From contig NZ_JOAG01000074.1 of NCBI RefSeq assembly GCF_000725485.1, positions 1 through 20,515 of the forward strand: a DNA stretch of 20,515 bases, given 5' to 3'. Positions 6,708-14,252 of this stretch are shown here, one piece after another. The DNA comes from Nonomuraea candida. GTDB lineage: Bacteria; Actinomycetota; Actinomycetes; Streptosporangiales; Streptosporangiaceae. Under the pieces are notes generated by a model. It searched no databases. It was not told where the DNA came from and saw only the letters and a list, made by a program, of their open reading frames with translations. Every line of letters begins with the position of its first letter. Position 1 is the stretch's first letter. A program made the position numbers and the translations under genes.

Positions 6708-8276
6708 ATGCGTTCCGATGCCCCGGCGCGGGCAGGCTGGCGACAGTGGGCGGGCCTTGCCGTCCTTGTTCTCCCCGCCATGCTCGTGATGATCGATATG
6801 AGCGTGCTGCACCTGGCCGTACCGCGCCTGAGCACCGATCTCGATCCCAGCGCCTCCCAACTGCTGTGGATCACCGACATTTACGGCTTCCTCATCGCCG
6901 GCGCGCTGATCCCCATGGGCGCCCTGGGCGACCGCGTCGGCCGACGGCGGGTCCTGCTGATCGGCGCGGCCATGTTCGGAGCCGCCTCCGTGCTGGCCGC
7001 CTACGCCGCCACCGCCGAGACACTGATCGCCGCCCGCGCGCTGCTCGGCCTCGCCGGGGCGGCGCTGGGCCCCTCCACTCTCTCGTTGATCAGCGTCATG
7101 TTCCACAATCCGCGCCAACGCACGACCGCCATCACCATCTGGATGGCCGGCTTCATGGCCGGCGGCGCCATGGGCCCGCTGGTGGGCGGCGTGATGCTGG
7201 AGTACTTCTGGTGGGGATCGGTGTTCCTGGCGGCGGTGCCGGTCATGGTGCTGCTGGTGGCTCTCGGGCCGGTCCTGTTGCCCGAGTACCGCGACCCCCG
7301 GCCCGCCCGGCTGGATCTGCCGAGCGCGGCGATGTCGCTGATGGCGGCGCTGGCCGTGGTGTACGGCATCAAGGAAATGGCCAAGGACGGCTTCGCCTGG
7401 GTCCCCACGGCCGCCATCGTCCTCGGACTGGCCGTCGGCGTGCTGTTCGTCCGCCGACAGCGGCGGCTCACCCAACCGCTGCTGGACCTGTCACTGTTCT
7501 CCAACCGGAGCTTCACCGTTTCCCTGAGCACGCTGACCCTCACCGTGATCTTCATGCTGGGCACCCAGTTCCTCATGGCCCAGTACATGCAGATGGTGCT
7601 GGGCTTGTCCCCGCTCGCAGCAGGCCTGTGGGGACTTCCTCTGGTCATCGCGGGCACCATGGCGATCTTCGTCGCGTCGGCGCTGGCGGGGAAGATTCAC
7701 CGTGCTCACATCTTCGGAGCCGGGCTGGTCATCGCCGCTGCCGGGTTCGCCGTGCTCACCCAAGCCGACGCCTCAGCCGGGCTACCGGTCGTCGTGACCG
7801 GTTCCGTCCTGCTGTTCGCCGGCCTCATGCCGGTGTCGGGACTGGGCATCGACATGATCGTCAGCGCCGCTCCACCCCGGCAGGCCGGATCGGCCGCAGC
7901 CGTCGGGGAGACCACTCAAGAGCTGGGCGGCGCCCTCGGCATCGCCCTGATCGGCAGCCTGGTCAACGCGGTTTACCACAGCCGCATGACAACCGTGGTC
8001 CCCGACCGCCTTTCCGCCGCCGCGGACACGCTCCCAGCAGCCGTGACCGCGGCCCAGCTCCTTCCCGAGCACCTCGGCGACGAGCTCGTCACCCACGCCC
8101 GGAACGCGTTCGCCGACGGTCTGCAACTGACCGCCGCCATCGCCATCCCCGTCCTGCTCGGGCTGGCCTGCCTGACTGTGTTTCTCCTGCGGCAGGTGGG
8201 CCGTGATGCCCACCCATCGGCTGATGAGCACCAGCCGATGGAGACCTCTTCGCCGCAGGCACCACCCGCCCGCTGA
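6708..8276 (+). CDS. MFS drug exporter, DHA2 family (SmvA/QacA-like, 14 TM)
   Basis: This 522-residue membrane protein is a proton-driven multidrug efflux pump by family. It starts at ATG 6708, preceded by GAAGGAGA; the frame is open back to 6600 but that extension overlaps the preceding gene. TM1 contains MIDMSVLHLAVPRLSTDL, and the cytoplasmic loop 2-3 motif is GALGDRVGRRRVLLIGA. About fourteen hydrophobic segments follow, with the conserved C-terminal block RQAGSAAAVGETTQELGGAL typical of SmvA/QacA-type pumps. Substrates such as quaternary ammonium compounds or dyes are an inference from the family. It is probably co-transcribed with the DsbA-like gene and hence formerly under HxlR control. 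Confidence 0.88.
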   Translation: MRSDAPARAGWRQWAGLAVLVLPAMLVMIDMSVLHLAVPRLSTDLDPSASQLLWITDIYGFLIAGALIPMGALGDRVGRRRVLLIGAAMFGAASVLAAYAATAETLIAARALLGLAGAALGPSTLSLISVMFHNPRQRTTAITIWMAGFMAGGAMGPLVGGVMLEYFWWGSVFLAAVPVMVLLVALGPVLLPEYRDPRPARLDLPSAAMSLMAALAVVYGIKEMAKDGFAWVPTAAIVLGLAVGVLFVRRQRRLTQPLLDLSLFSNRSFTVSLSTLTLTVIFMLGTQFLMAQYMQMVLGLSPLAAGLWGLPLVIAGTMAIFVASALAGKIHRAHIFGAGLVIAAAGFAVLTQADASAGLPVVVTGSVLLFAGLMPVSGLGIDMIVSAAPPRQAGSAAAVGETTQELGGALGIALIGSLVNAVYHSRMTTVVPDRLSAAADTLPAAVTAAQLLPEHLGDELVTHARNAFADGLQLTAAIAIPVLLGLACLTVFLLRQVGRDAHPSADEHQPMETSSPQAPPAR

Positions 8277-8294
8277 CCTACTCCGTGAGCATCA

Positions 8295-8400
8295 TCATGC
8301 TGGCTCGTATCGCTCAAGGCGGCGGCGCGGCTCCAGGTTCTCCCCTTGAGCTACTTCCAATGCCCCGCGCAGTTCCGCAACCTCACGGCGCCGAGCGCCC
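8295..8400 (-). pseudogene. coiled-coil C-terminal remnant, unknown family
   Basis: On the minus strand KLEEERAL in one frame is followed, after a shift, by EVAELRGALEVAQGENLEPR and RRLERYEPA before a stop at 8295-8297. The heptad-like pattern resembles C-terminal coiled coils of small accessory DNA-binding proteins. No start or upstream domain is present. Confidence 0.3.
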
Positions 8401-8453
8401 GTTCTTCCTCCAGCTTGGGGACTGTACGGTCTACTGGACAGACCCCACCCCGG

Positions 8454-8603
8454 TCAGCCGGTGAAGGACTCGGGGACGAAGCGGCCCCACGCCACGAAGG
8501 CGGCCAGGGCGAGATAGGCCAGGTTGCCCACGGCGGACCTGCCCTCGCCTCGGCGCAGGTGCGTGACCATCGCACCGACCATCAGCACCACACAGGGCGA
8601 GGT
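8454..8603 (-). pseudogene. DoxX-like membrane protein, C-terminal fragment
   Basis: A 49-residue minus-strand stretch reads VVLMVGAMVTHLRRGEGRSA and NLAYLALAAFVAWGRFVPES, ending FTG-stop at 8454-8456. This is the last two membrane helices of small DoxX-family proteins, including the typical THLRRGE loop and the WGRFGP-like end. A stop at 8604-8606 lies directly upstream and the first two helices are missing, so it is a truncated remnant. A dyad at 8422-8444 (GGTCT...AGACC and CTGT...ACAG) lies just downstream and could be a leftover operator. Confidence 0.6.
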
Positions 8604-8701
8604 TCATGAGATCTCTTCCACAACCGTCGGAGGAGGAATCCGGTTCTGACACCGGAGCGGCGATCGGTGCCCGGCCGCAGGGTCGATCGGCCTAGGCCGG
8701 T

Positions 8702-9163
8702 TCACGGCATGACCCGATGAGCCGGGCGGATCTCGCTGAACAGCCTGAGCGTCACGGGCCGTGAACGAGGCCACGCCCAGCCGGGCAGGCGCAGGTATCG
8801 CGAGGAGAACACCGTCTCCAGGACGACCTTCACGTACGGGTGCTCGCCGGGGATCTCGGCGCAGATCACCGAGACGGGTGAGTGCACTGCCTGGCCCCCG
8901 AAACGCAACCAGGCGTGTGCGTCGCTGTCGAGTTCCGCCGACTCCCACTGCAGCACTGGCGGTTCGGTGCGGTGGGACGGCAGTGGGAACCGGAGCGCGA
9001 ATCCCGCCAGGGCGGCATTGGGCCGCAAGTAGAAGGTGCCGTCAAGACGTGGCAGTGCGGACAGGAGCCGTGGCCCTTTCCGGCCGCTCGTCGTCAGCCT
9101 CGCTTCGGTGGCGTCGAGGACGATCCGCCATGAGCCGGGCCCGATATGTGAGGACGTCGACAT
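8702..9163 (-). CDS. hypothetical protein, 153 residues
   Basis: This starts at ATG 9163 with a weak AGGTGA just before it. The composition is balanced and beta-rich (GSWRIVLDATEARLTTSG, LPRLDGTFYLRPNAALAGFA, HPYVKVVLETVFSSRYLR), with no signal peptide or membrane segment. The alternation of short strands and the N-terminal tryptophan are vaguely like YceI-type lipocalin-fold proteins, but I see no diagnostic motif and do not assign it. It is divergent from qcrB across a 160-bp region with inverted repeats, so the two may share control. Confidence 0.6.
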   Translation of the reverse strand: MSTSSHIGPGSWRIVLDATEARLTTSGRKGPRLLSALPRLDGTFYLRPNAALAGFALRFPLPSHRTEPPVLQWESAELDSDAHAWLRFGGQAVHSPVSVICAEIPGEHPYVKVVLETVFSSRYLRLPGWAWPRSRPVTLRLFSEIRPAHRVMP

Positions 9164-9202
9164 GGATCACCTGCCGGGTTCGGACGTGCGCTGGTCATCC
9201 CC

Positions 9203-9290
9203 TAAGACGCGAAGGACCTCGCGAATGTGACATCCCACCGCTGTAGCGGGACTCCCGGAATGTCACAAAGTCACGCTTTCGGACGTCTTA
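9203..9290. promoter_or_regulatory. concentric inverted repeats in the hypothetical/qcrB divergent promoter region
   Basis: Outer arms TAAGACG (9203-9209) and CGTCTTA (9284-9290) share exactly the same centre as inner arms TGTGACAT (9226-9233) and ATGTCACA (9260-9267). A small hairpin CCGCT-GT-AGCGG (9238-9249) sits near the middle. This layout suggests a regulatory site for one or two dimeric proteins, or a cruciform. No binding protein can be named. Confidence 0.5.
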
Positions 9291-9323
9291 TGGGTGAACG
9301 CGGACAGAGAGGGAGTCGCGCCC

Positions 9324-10946
9324 ATGCATACCGGACCGAAGGCGGTCCCCCGGACCATCGCCCGGACCTCATCGTTTCTTGACGATCGCTTGGGAGGGGC
9401 TCGCTTCCTGAAGCGCAACCTGCGCAAGATCTTCCCTGATCACTGGTCTTTCCTGCTGGGGGAGATCGCGCTGTACGCGTTCGTCATTCTGCTTCTCACC
9501 GGCACGTTCCTGACATTCTGGTTCAAGCCGAGCATGGGTCACGTGGTCTACGACGGTGTCTACGCGCCGTTGAAAGGCGTGGGAATGTCGGAGGCGTACG
9601 CCTCCACGCTGGAGATCAGCTTCGAGGTACGCGGCGGGCTACTCATCAGGCAGATCCACCACTGGTCGGCGCTCCTGTTCATCGGCGGCATGATGGTCCA
9701 CGCGCTGCGTGTCTTCTTCACCGGCGCCTATCGCAAGCCGCGCGAGCTCACCTGGATCATCGGCGTCACGATGCTCACGCTGGCCCTGCTGGCGGGGCTG
9801 ACGGGCTACTCGCTGCCGGATGACCTGCTGTCGGGCACCGGCCTGCGGGTCACCGAGGGCGTGCTCATCTCGCTGCCGGTGATCGGCACCTATGCGACCT
9901 TCTTTCTGTTCGGCGGAGAGTATCCGAGTGATGACATCATCTCCCGCTTCTACGCGCTGCACATCCTGCTGATCCCGGGGACGCTGCTGGTGCTGATGTC
10001 GGCGCACCTGGTGCTGATGTGGGTGCAGAAGCACACTCAGATGCCGGGCAAGGATCGAACCCGGAAGAACGTGGTGGGCGCTCCGCTGTATCCGTCGTTC
10101 GCGGCCAAGACCACCGCGTTCTTCCTGTTCGTGCTGACCGCGGTGACGGCGTTGGGTACCTTCGCCCAGATCAACCCGGTGTGGCTGTACGGCCCTTACA
10201 GCCCGGGCGACATCTCCGCCGGCTCCCAGCCGGACTTCTACCTCGGTTTCCTGGAGGGCGCGCTGCGCCTGATGCCCGCCTGGGAGATCAATCTCTTCGG
10301 CGCCGGCCAGGCGGGCACCGTGCCGTTGAGCGTGGTCGTCCCGGCGCTGGTGCCGCTGGGCGTCATCCTCACCGGGATGCTGCTCTACCCCTTCATCGAG
10401 CAGTGGGTCACCGGCGACAAGCGGGAGCACCACATCCTGGAGCGGCCGCGCAACAACCCGCACCGCACCTCGATCGGTGTGTCCGCTGTCGTCTTCTACG
10501 GCGTGCTGTGGCTGCTGGGCGCCAACGACCTGATCGCGTCCACCTTCCACATCAGCCTGAACGCCACCACCTACGCCGGACGCGTTCTGGTGATCGCCGG
10601 ACCCGTACTCGCGTACATCATCACCTACCGCGTCTGCCTCGCCCTGCAACGCTCCGACGCCGAACTCATCGGACACGGCGTGCCCACCGGTGTGATCAGG
10701 CGTGAGCCCGGCGGCGCGTTCGCCGAGCTGCACACACCGCTGATCGAGGACATCGAGGCACACCTGCGCGCGAAGGAAGCCGTGCCCGTGCTGGTGGGCG
10801 ACATGGATGCCGCCGACACGGACCCCGGCGTCCCGCCGGTGCACGCCCGCAACCCCATCGGCCGGCTACGTGCCCGGATGTCCGCCACGTACGGCGGAGA
10901 GAAGGTCCCTCTGGACGAGGAGCACGATCGATCCCTGACGCGCTGA
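9324..10946 (+). CDS. qcrB: cytochrome b subunit of a bc1-type complex, stand-alone copy
   Basis: This 540-residue protein is a quinol oxidase subunit carrying hemes bL and bH in the cytoplasmic membrane. Candidate heme ligands are His112/113 with His126 in the TM2 region (IHHWSALLF, MMVHALRVF), and His213 and His228 in TM4 (ALHILLIPG, SAHLVLMW). The Qo motif appears as PDFY (residues 303-306), a form found in actinobacterial QcrB, and the long C-terminal cytoplasmic tail is also actinobacterial. I chose ATG 9324 because GAGAGGGAG precedes it; GTG 9294 has no binding site. qcrA, qcrC and cta genes normally sit beside qcrB, but none is here. It is probably a second copy. Confidence 0.93.
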   Translation: MHTGPKAVPRTIARTSSFLDDRLGGARFLKRNLRKIFPDHWSFLLGEIALYAFVILLLTGTFLTFWFKPSMGHVVYDGVYAPLKGVGMSEAYASTLEISFEVRGGLLIRQIHHWSALLFIGGMMVHALRVFFTGAYRKPRELTWIIGVTMLTLALLAGLTGYSLPDDLLSGTGLRVTEGVLISLPVIGTYATFFLFGGEYPSDDIISRFYALHILLIPGTLLVLMSAHLVLMWVQKHTQMPGKDRTRKNVVGAPLYPSFAAKTTAFFLFVLTAVTALGTFAQINPVWLYGPYSPGDISAGSQPDFYLGFLEGALRLMPAWEINLFGAGQAGTVPLSVVVPALVPLGVILTGMLLYPFIEQWVTGDKREHHILERPRNNPHRTSIGVSAVVFYGVLWLLGANDLIASTFHISLNATTYAGRVLVIAGPVLAYIITYRVCLALQRSDAELIGHGVPTGVIRREPGGAFAELHTPLIEDIEAHLRAKEAVPVLVGDMDAADTDPGVPPVHARNPIGRLRARMSATYGGEKVPLDEEHDRSLTR

Positions 10947-11356
10947 ACGCCACCTACCCTGCCCGTCCGAGACAGCAGCCACGGCTCCGGCCTCGGGAAC
11001 AGCGCTGGACCGTCGAGCGGGCCTGCGTCATGGAGCACCTGGTCATCTCGCAGGGTTGCCCATCACTGATGGGACGGAGCTTCTCGCCGGCGGAGTGCTG
11101 CGTGCACGGGTTGTGCCCGGCCCGCTCAGGTGACTGGAAGTTCCTGGCCGGACCGCGATCGACCTGCTCTATGAGGCGGTGGCCCCGCTCGATCAGACTG
11201 CCTCGGCTCGGTGGCCTCACGAGGTGGCGGGGATGCAACGCGAGCGGATCGGCAGACAACGCCTGCCGCATGTCACGGCGACGGGCGCTGTCTTGTCCTC
11301 AAGGGCGGGGCGGTGTGAAGGACGCCTCTGCCGGCTCCGGAGCTGAAGGGGCGGGC
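10947..11356. other. no intact gene; probably decayed coding sequence
   Basis: No frame in this 410-base stretch gives a convincing protein. Short pieces look coding, for example AIDLLYEAVAPLDQTASARW on the plus strand around 11150-11210, but they sit in frames broken by stops and match nothing I know. It may include the lost front part of the kinase fragment that follows. Confidence 0.4.
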
Positions 11357-11644
11357 ATGCGGGGGGTGCTGGAGGCGATGTGTGTGGCGCTCGTCAACAC
11401 CGAGCGCCACAGCGGCGCCCAGACCGTATCGATCGCGGTGACCCTGGGACGCGGCGGTCTGCGGATGACGGTCAGCGACGACGGCCGCGGATTCGCCCCC
11501 GGAGGGCCGGGAAGCGGCATCGTCCGGATGCGGGCGGCGTTCGCCGAGATCGGGGGCGCCCTCACGGTCCGCAGTGTGGAGGGTGCCGGCACCACCGTGA
11601 CGGGAGTCGTGCCTTGGCTCCGGCCGAAGCCACCCGCAGCATAG
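11357..11644 (+). pseudogene. sensor histidine kinase, ATPase-domain fragment
   Basis: The frame encodes the catalytic ATP-binding (HATPase_c) end of a NarL-partner type kinase: the N-box ALVNTERHSGAQTVSIAV, the D-box TVSDDGRGFAPG, and the G2 region GSGIVRMRAAFAEIGGALTV followed by GAGTTVTGVVPW. The sensor, membrane segments and the dimerisation/phospho-His domain are missing. The frame is open further upstream to 11030 but that part is arginine- and cysteine-rich and not kinase-like. No response regulator gene is next to it. I treat it as a remnant. Confidence 0.7.
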
Positions 11645-11721
11645 ACCGGATCATGATCCCGTCCGCCATGGCCGCGTGTGCGGCCTGCCGCTCCCGCTCC
11701 TGCAGGCAATGCTGGAGCGCT

Positions 11722-12363
11722 TCACTCCACCGGCAACGGGGTGCCGACGAAGGAAACCGTCAGGTCGGCGAGCAACTCCCGTGCCCGCCGCGGACCACCC
11801 TTGATCCGGCCGTCCAGCGTGAGGCTCACCAGGCCGTGCAGGTGCGCCCACAGCAGATCTGCGACGGCGTCGTCGTCGACCTTCGCCGCCGGGTGGTCCG
11901 GTGCGCCCAACTCGACCGCCGCCTTGAGCACGCCGAAGCACTCACGGGCGGCGGCCGGCGCCTTCGCTGTGCCGAACGGCACGTCGGAAAGGGTGTGCAT
12001 CAGCCGGTAGAGGTGCGGGTTCTCAGCCGCGAACTCCCAATACGCAGTGGCGACTGCGAGCAGCGGCCCACCCGCTCGCGCGTACTCCTCGGGGCACTGC
12101 GCACGCCCGAGCCGGTCAGCCAGCTCGGCGAAGCCCACGTCCACGAGCCCGACCAGCAACGCCCGCTTGTTGGCGAAGTACTGGTACACGATCGGGGCCG
12201 TGTAGCCGACACGATCCGCGACCGACCGCACGGTCACGCTGTCGAACCCGGCCGACTCGTCCGCGAGCGCACGGGCCGCCGACAGTAGTTCGGCCCGCAG
12301 CTGGTCCCGCGCCTCGGCACGTTCACCGACGCTGCCCTTGATCCGCTTGCCCTCCCGCGGCAC
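11722..12363 (-). CDS. TetR-family transcriptional regulator
   Basis: This 213-residue protein starts at GTG 12363 with AGGAGG five bases upstream. The longer frame to TTG 12387 would start inside the operator and is rejected. The N-terminal helix-turn-helix is VTVRSVADRVGYTAPIVYQY followed by FANKRALL, the standard TetR pattern. The C-terminal ligand domain is all helical (RAGGPLLAVATAYWEFAAEN...LLWAHLHGLVSL) and resembles the TetR_C WHG-type regulators. It is divergent from the epimerase gene, with one operator copy close to each start. It most likely represses both genes until an unknown ligand binds. Confidence 0.92.
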   Translation of the reverse strand: MPREGKRIKGSVGERAEARDQLRAELLSAARALADESAGFDSVTVRSVADRVGYTAPIVYQYFANKRALLVGLVDVGFAELADRLGRAQCPEEYARAGGPLLAVATAYWEFAAENPHLYRLMHTLSDVPFGTAKAPAAARECFGVLKAAVELGAPDHPAAKVDDDAVADLLWAHLHGLVSLTLDGRIKGGPRRARELLADLTVSFVGTPLPVE

Positions 12364-12379
12364 GAGCCCTCCTCGCTTT

Positions 12380-12394
12380 TCTAACAACGGTAGA
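12380..12394. promoter_or_regulatory. TetR operator, copy 1
   Basis: TCTAACAACGGTAGA lies 16 bases upstream of the TetR GTG. Its reverse complement matches operator copy 2 at 13 of 15 positions, so the two copies face each other. Confidence 0.7.
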
Positions 12395-12425
12395 CATTAG
12401 GCCACGAAGGGCACTACGGTCGAAT

Positions 12426-12440
12426 TCTAACGTTGATAGA
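12426..12440. promoter_or_regulatory. TetR operator, copy 2
   Basis: TCTAACGTTGATAGA lies just before the AAGGAG ribosome binding site of the epimerase gene. It has dyad symmetry with outer arms TCTA/TAGA and matches the reverse complement of copy 1 at 13 of 15 bases. Confidence 0.7.
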
Positions 12441-12455
12441 AAAGGAGATCCCCTC

Positions 12456-13319
12456 ATGCGTGTTATGGTGACCGGCCTGTCCGGGACGATCGGTGGCGCG
12501 GTGGCGAGTGCGCTGGTCCGGCGTGGCCACACAGTGGTAGGCACGGTGAAGGCCAAGGGTCGGCCCGCGCCGGAGGGCGTGGAGCCCCTGGTCGCCGACC
12601 TGTTCACGGCCGGCGCGCTGGCTGGGGTGGCGAAGGACGTCGATGCGGCCGTGCACGCCGCCTCCAGCAACGACGAGCGGTCCGGCGAGATGGACTACGC
12701 GGTGGTGAACTCCTTCCTCGAGGCGTTCGCCGGCACGGGCAAGCCGTTCGTCTACACCAGTGGCCTGTGGGTGCACGGCAACACCGGTGACACCGCAGCC
12801 ACCGAGGAGTCGCCGTTCGTGCCGCCGATGGTCGTGTCGTGGCGCCCCGCCGTGGAGAAGATGCTGGTCGACGCGAAAGACGTGCACACGATCCGGATCC
12901 GCCCTGGCATGGTGTACGGCGGCGGCCGCGGCTACATCCCGATGGTGCTAAGCCCACAGCACGACGGCAACGGCGGCAAGGTGGTCCGCCACTTCGGCGA
13001 CGGCTCGAACCGCTGGTCAGTTGTCCACGCCGACGACCTGGGCGATCTGTATGCCCTGGCCGTCGAGAAGGCTCGGGCTGGCTCGTCGTACCTTGCCACC
13101 GTCGACGAGCCCGTTCGGGTGCGGGACGCCTCGAAGGTGGTGGCGGACAAGTTCGGCTTGACCGTACAGGACTGGGATCCAGCCGACGCGCAGCAGTACT
13201 GGAGCGTTATGGTCGAGGCGTTCCTGCTCGATCAGGTGGCGACCAGCGCCAAGGCGCGCACCGAACTCGGCTGGGCCCCGTCGCGGCCGACCCTGCTGGA
13301 GGAACTCGCAACCAGCTGA
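12456..13319 (+). CDS. NAD(P)-dependent epimerase/dehydratase (extended or atypical SDR)
   Basis: This 287-residue Rossmann-fold oxidoreductase starts at ATG 12456 after AAAAGGAG. The nucleotide-binding loop is VTGLSGTIG (Gly7, Gly10, Gly13). An Asp in PLVADLF follows beta3 and the HAASS segment is the end of beta4. The catalytic-Ser region is FVYTSGLWVHG. The usual YxxxK pair is not obvious: the position reads SWRPAVEKML, as in atypical SDRs, so catalysis may differ or the protein may act as a binding or isomerase-type SDR. The substrate is unknown. It is divergent from TetR and carries that regulator's operator in its leader. Confidence 0.88.
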   Translation: MRVMVTGLSGTIGGAVASALVRRGHTVVGTVKAKGRPAPEGVEPLVADLFTAGALAGVAKDVDAAVHAASSNDERSGEMDYAVVNSFLEAFAGTGKPFVYTSGLWVHGNTGDTAATEESPFVPPMVVSWRPAVEKMLVDAKDVHTIRIRPGMVYGGGRGYIPMVLSPQHDGNGGKVVRHFGDGSNRWSVVHADDLGDLYALAVEKARAGSSYLATVDEPVRVRDASKVVADKFGLTVQDWDPADAQQYWSVMVEAFLLDQVATSAKARTELGWAPSRPTLLEELATS

Positions 13320-13325
13320 CCCCCA

Positions 13326-13634
13326 CCCCGCGACGACATGCTCCGGGGCGGCACAGTCGTGGGTGGCCCACCTGAAATCGACCCAGGTTTCCCCCCGCCA
13401 GATAGCGCTCCGCGGGGCGGTAAGGGTCCGCTTGCACAGGCGGAAGGTGTGTTCGATGTCGAAGCGCCGGACGTGGGCACGCCACAACAGGTCCGGGTCC
13501 AGCGGGGTAGCGGCGGGCCCGTGCCACCACAACCAGATGGTTCTGGGCGCGCGGGTCCGGCCGGGCAGAGCGGAGACCTGCAGGCGGATCACGGTGCCGG
13601 GCACGATGGGGCGAGGACCGCGCAAAGGACAGTC
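13326..13634 (-). pseudogene. DDE transposase remnant (WLWW/FDIEHTF type)
   Basis: On the minus strand the segments RTIWLWWHGPAATPLDPDLL and WRAHVRRFDIEHTFRLCKRT match the C-terminal core of an actinobacterial putative DDE transposase family in which FDIEHTFR carries the catalytic Glu. After KRTL the similarity ends and the sequence drifts. No start, no first Asp region and no inverted repeats are visible. The open frame runs on into the epimerase gene on the opposite strand, and that overlap is meaningless. Confidence 0.6.
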
Positions 13635-13654
13635 GTTCCGGTCAGTCTTCGGCC

Positions 13655-13760
13655 GGAAGGTGCGATGGCGTAGCGGCCCAGGCAGTTGAGATGGGCGGCG
13701 TTCACCACCAGGCCGAGGGCGGCGAGCTGGTCTTCCTGCCCTTCCCGCCACTGCCGTGCC
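13655..13760 (-). pseudogene. Tn3-family transposase C-terminal remnant
   Basis: The minus strand reads RQWREGQEDQLAALGLVVNA then HLNCLGRYAIAPSG. The first part matches the REGQEDQLGALGLVLNA motif near the end of Tn3-type TnpA proteins. The second matches the HINxLGRYxF segment that normally lies about 35 residues later. The intervening residues are deleted. Stops on both sides confirm it is a fossil; no terminal repeat or resolvase is seen. Confidence 0.6.
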
Positions 13761-13990
13761 GGACCTTACGGGCGAGCCGGTGCCGCGACTCCTGGACCGA
13801 CAGCCGATGCCGAGCGTGCCGCCCACAGTCAGCGCGATCGGGCCCGTCACACATCGTCCCTCACCAGATCCCCGTACTTCGGTAAGGCGCTGCAACCCTC
13901 AACCAGCCACCTTGATCTCACTGCTGGTCGCGGCTATATCCGACCGAAACTTCGTCAGTGCTATCGGGACCGCTGTAACCGTCGCAGGGC
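13761..13990. other. no gene seen
   Basis: This lies between two transposase fossils. Frames are open on the plus strand but the translations are low-quality and unrecognised. Confidence 0.4.
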
Positions 13991-14158
13991 ATGGCTGTCG
14001 AGAAGATCGCAGAGCTGGCCTTCACCAGTGCAGACCAGGTTCGCGATGTGATCCACAACTTCACACGCCGACGGGTTCGGCGCGTTGTATCCCAAATCTA
14101 CGGCGGGCGGCAGCCGAAGTTCGCCCTGCCCCAGCGGTGGGGATCAACCGCCGCATGA
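13991..14158 (+). pseudogene. IS630-family transposase, N-terminal remnant
   Basis: Starting at ATG 13991 the frame reads MAVEKIAELAFTSADQVRDV then IHNF, the helix-turn-helix region of IS630-type transposases (family pattern AELAFTSEDRVRDVIHNF). The next family segment, ADGFGALYPK, is found one frame over. The first frame then resumes with YGGRQPKFALPQR. So a one-base and a two-base insertion compensate each other. It stops at 14156-14158, long before the DDE domain. This is a decayed fragment. Confidence 0.7.
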
Positions 14159-14252
14159 CAAACTCGCACGAACCGTTTGGCCTCAACGACACGCCTGAAC
14201 AAGAAGACGTTCGGCCGTAGAGCCGGAACCGCACGCGAAGGAGACATGCCGG

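Noticed and set aside
9226..9267. CRP-type site TGTGA-N6-TCACA
   Set aside because: The half-sites TGTGACAT and ATGTCACA are 26 bases apart instead of about six.
9639..10844. 401-residue minus-strand frame over qcrB
   Set aside because: His/Gln/Arg-rich antisense shadow of a clear cytochrome b gene.
13017..13895. 292-residue minus-strand frame read as one gene
   Set aside because: It joins an antisense region of the epimerase gene to transposase fossils; only the 13326-13634 segment resembles a protein family.
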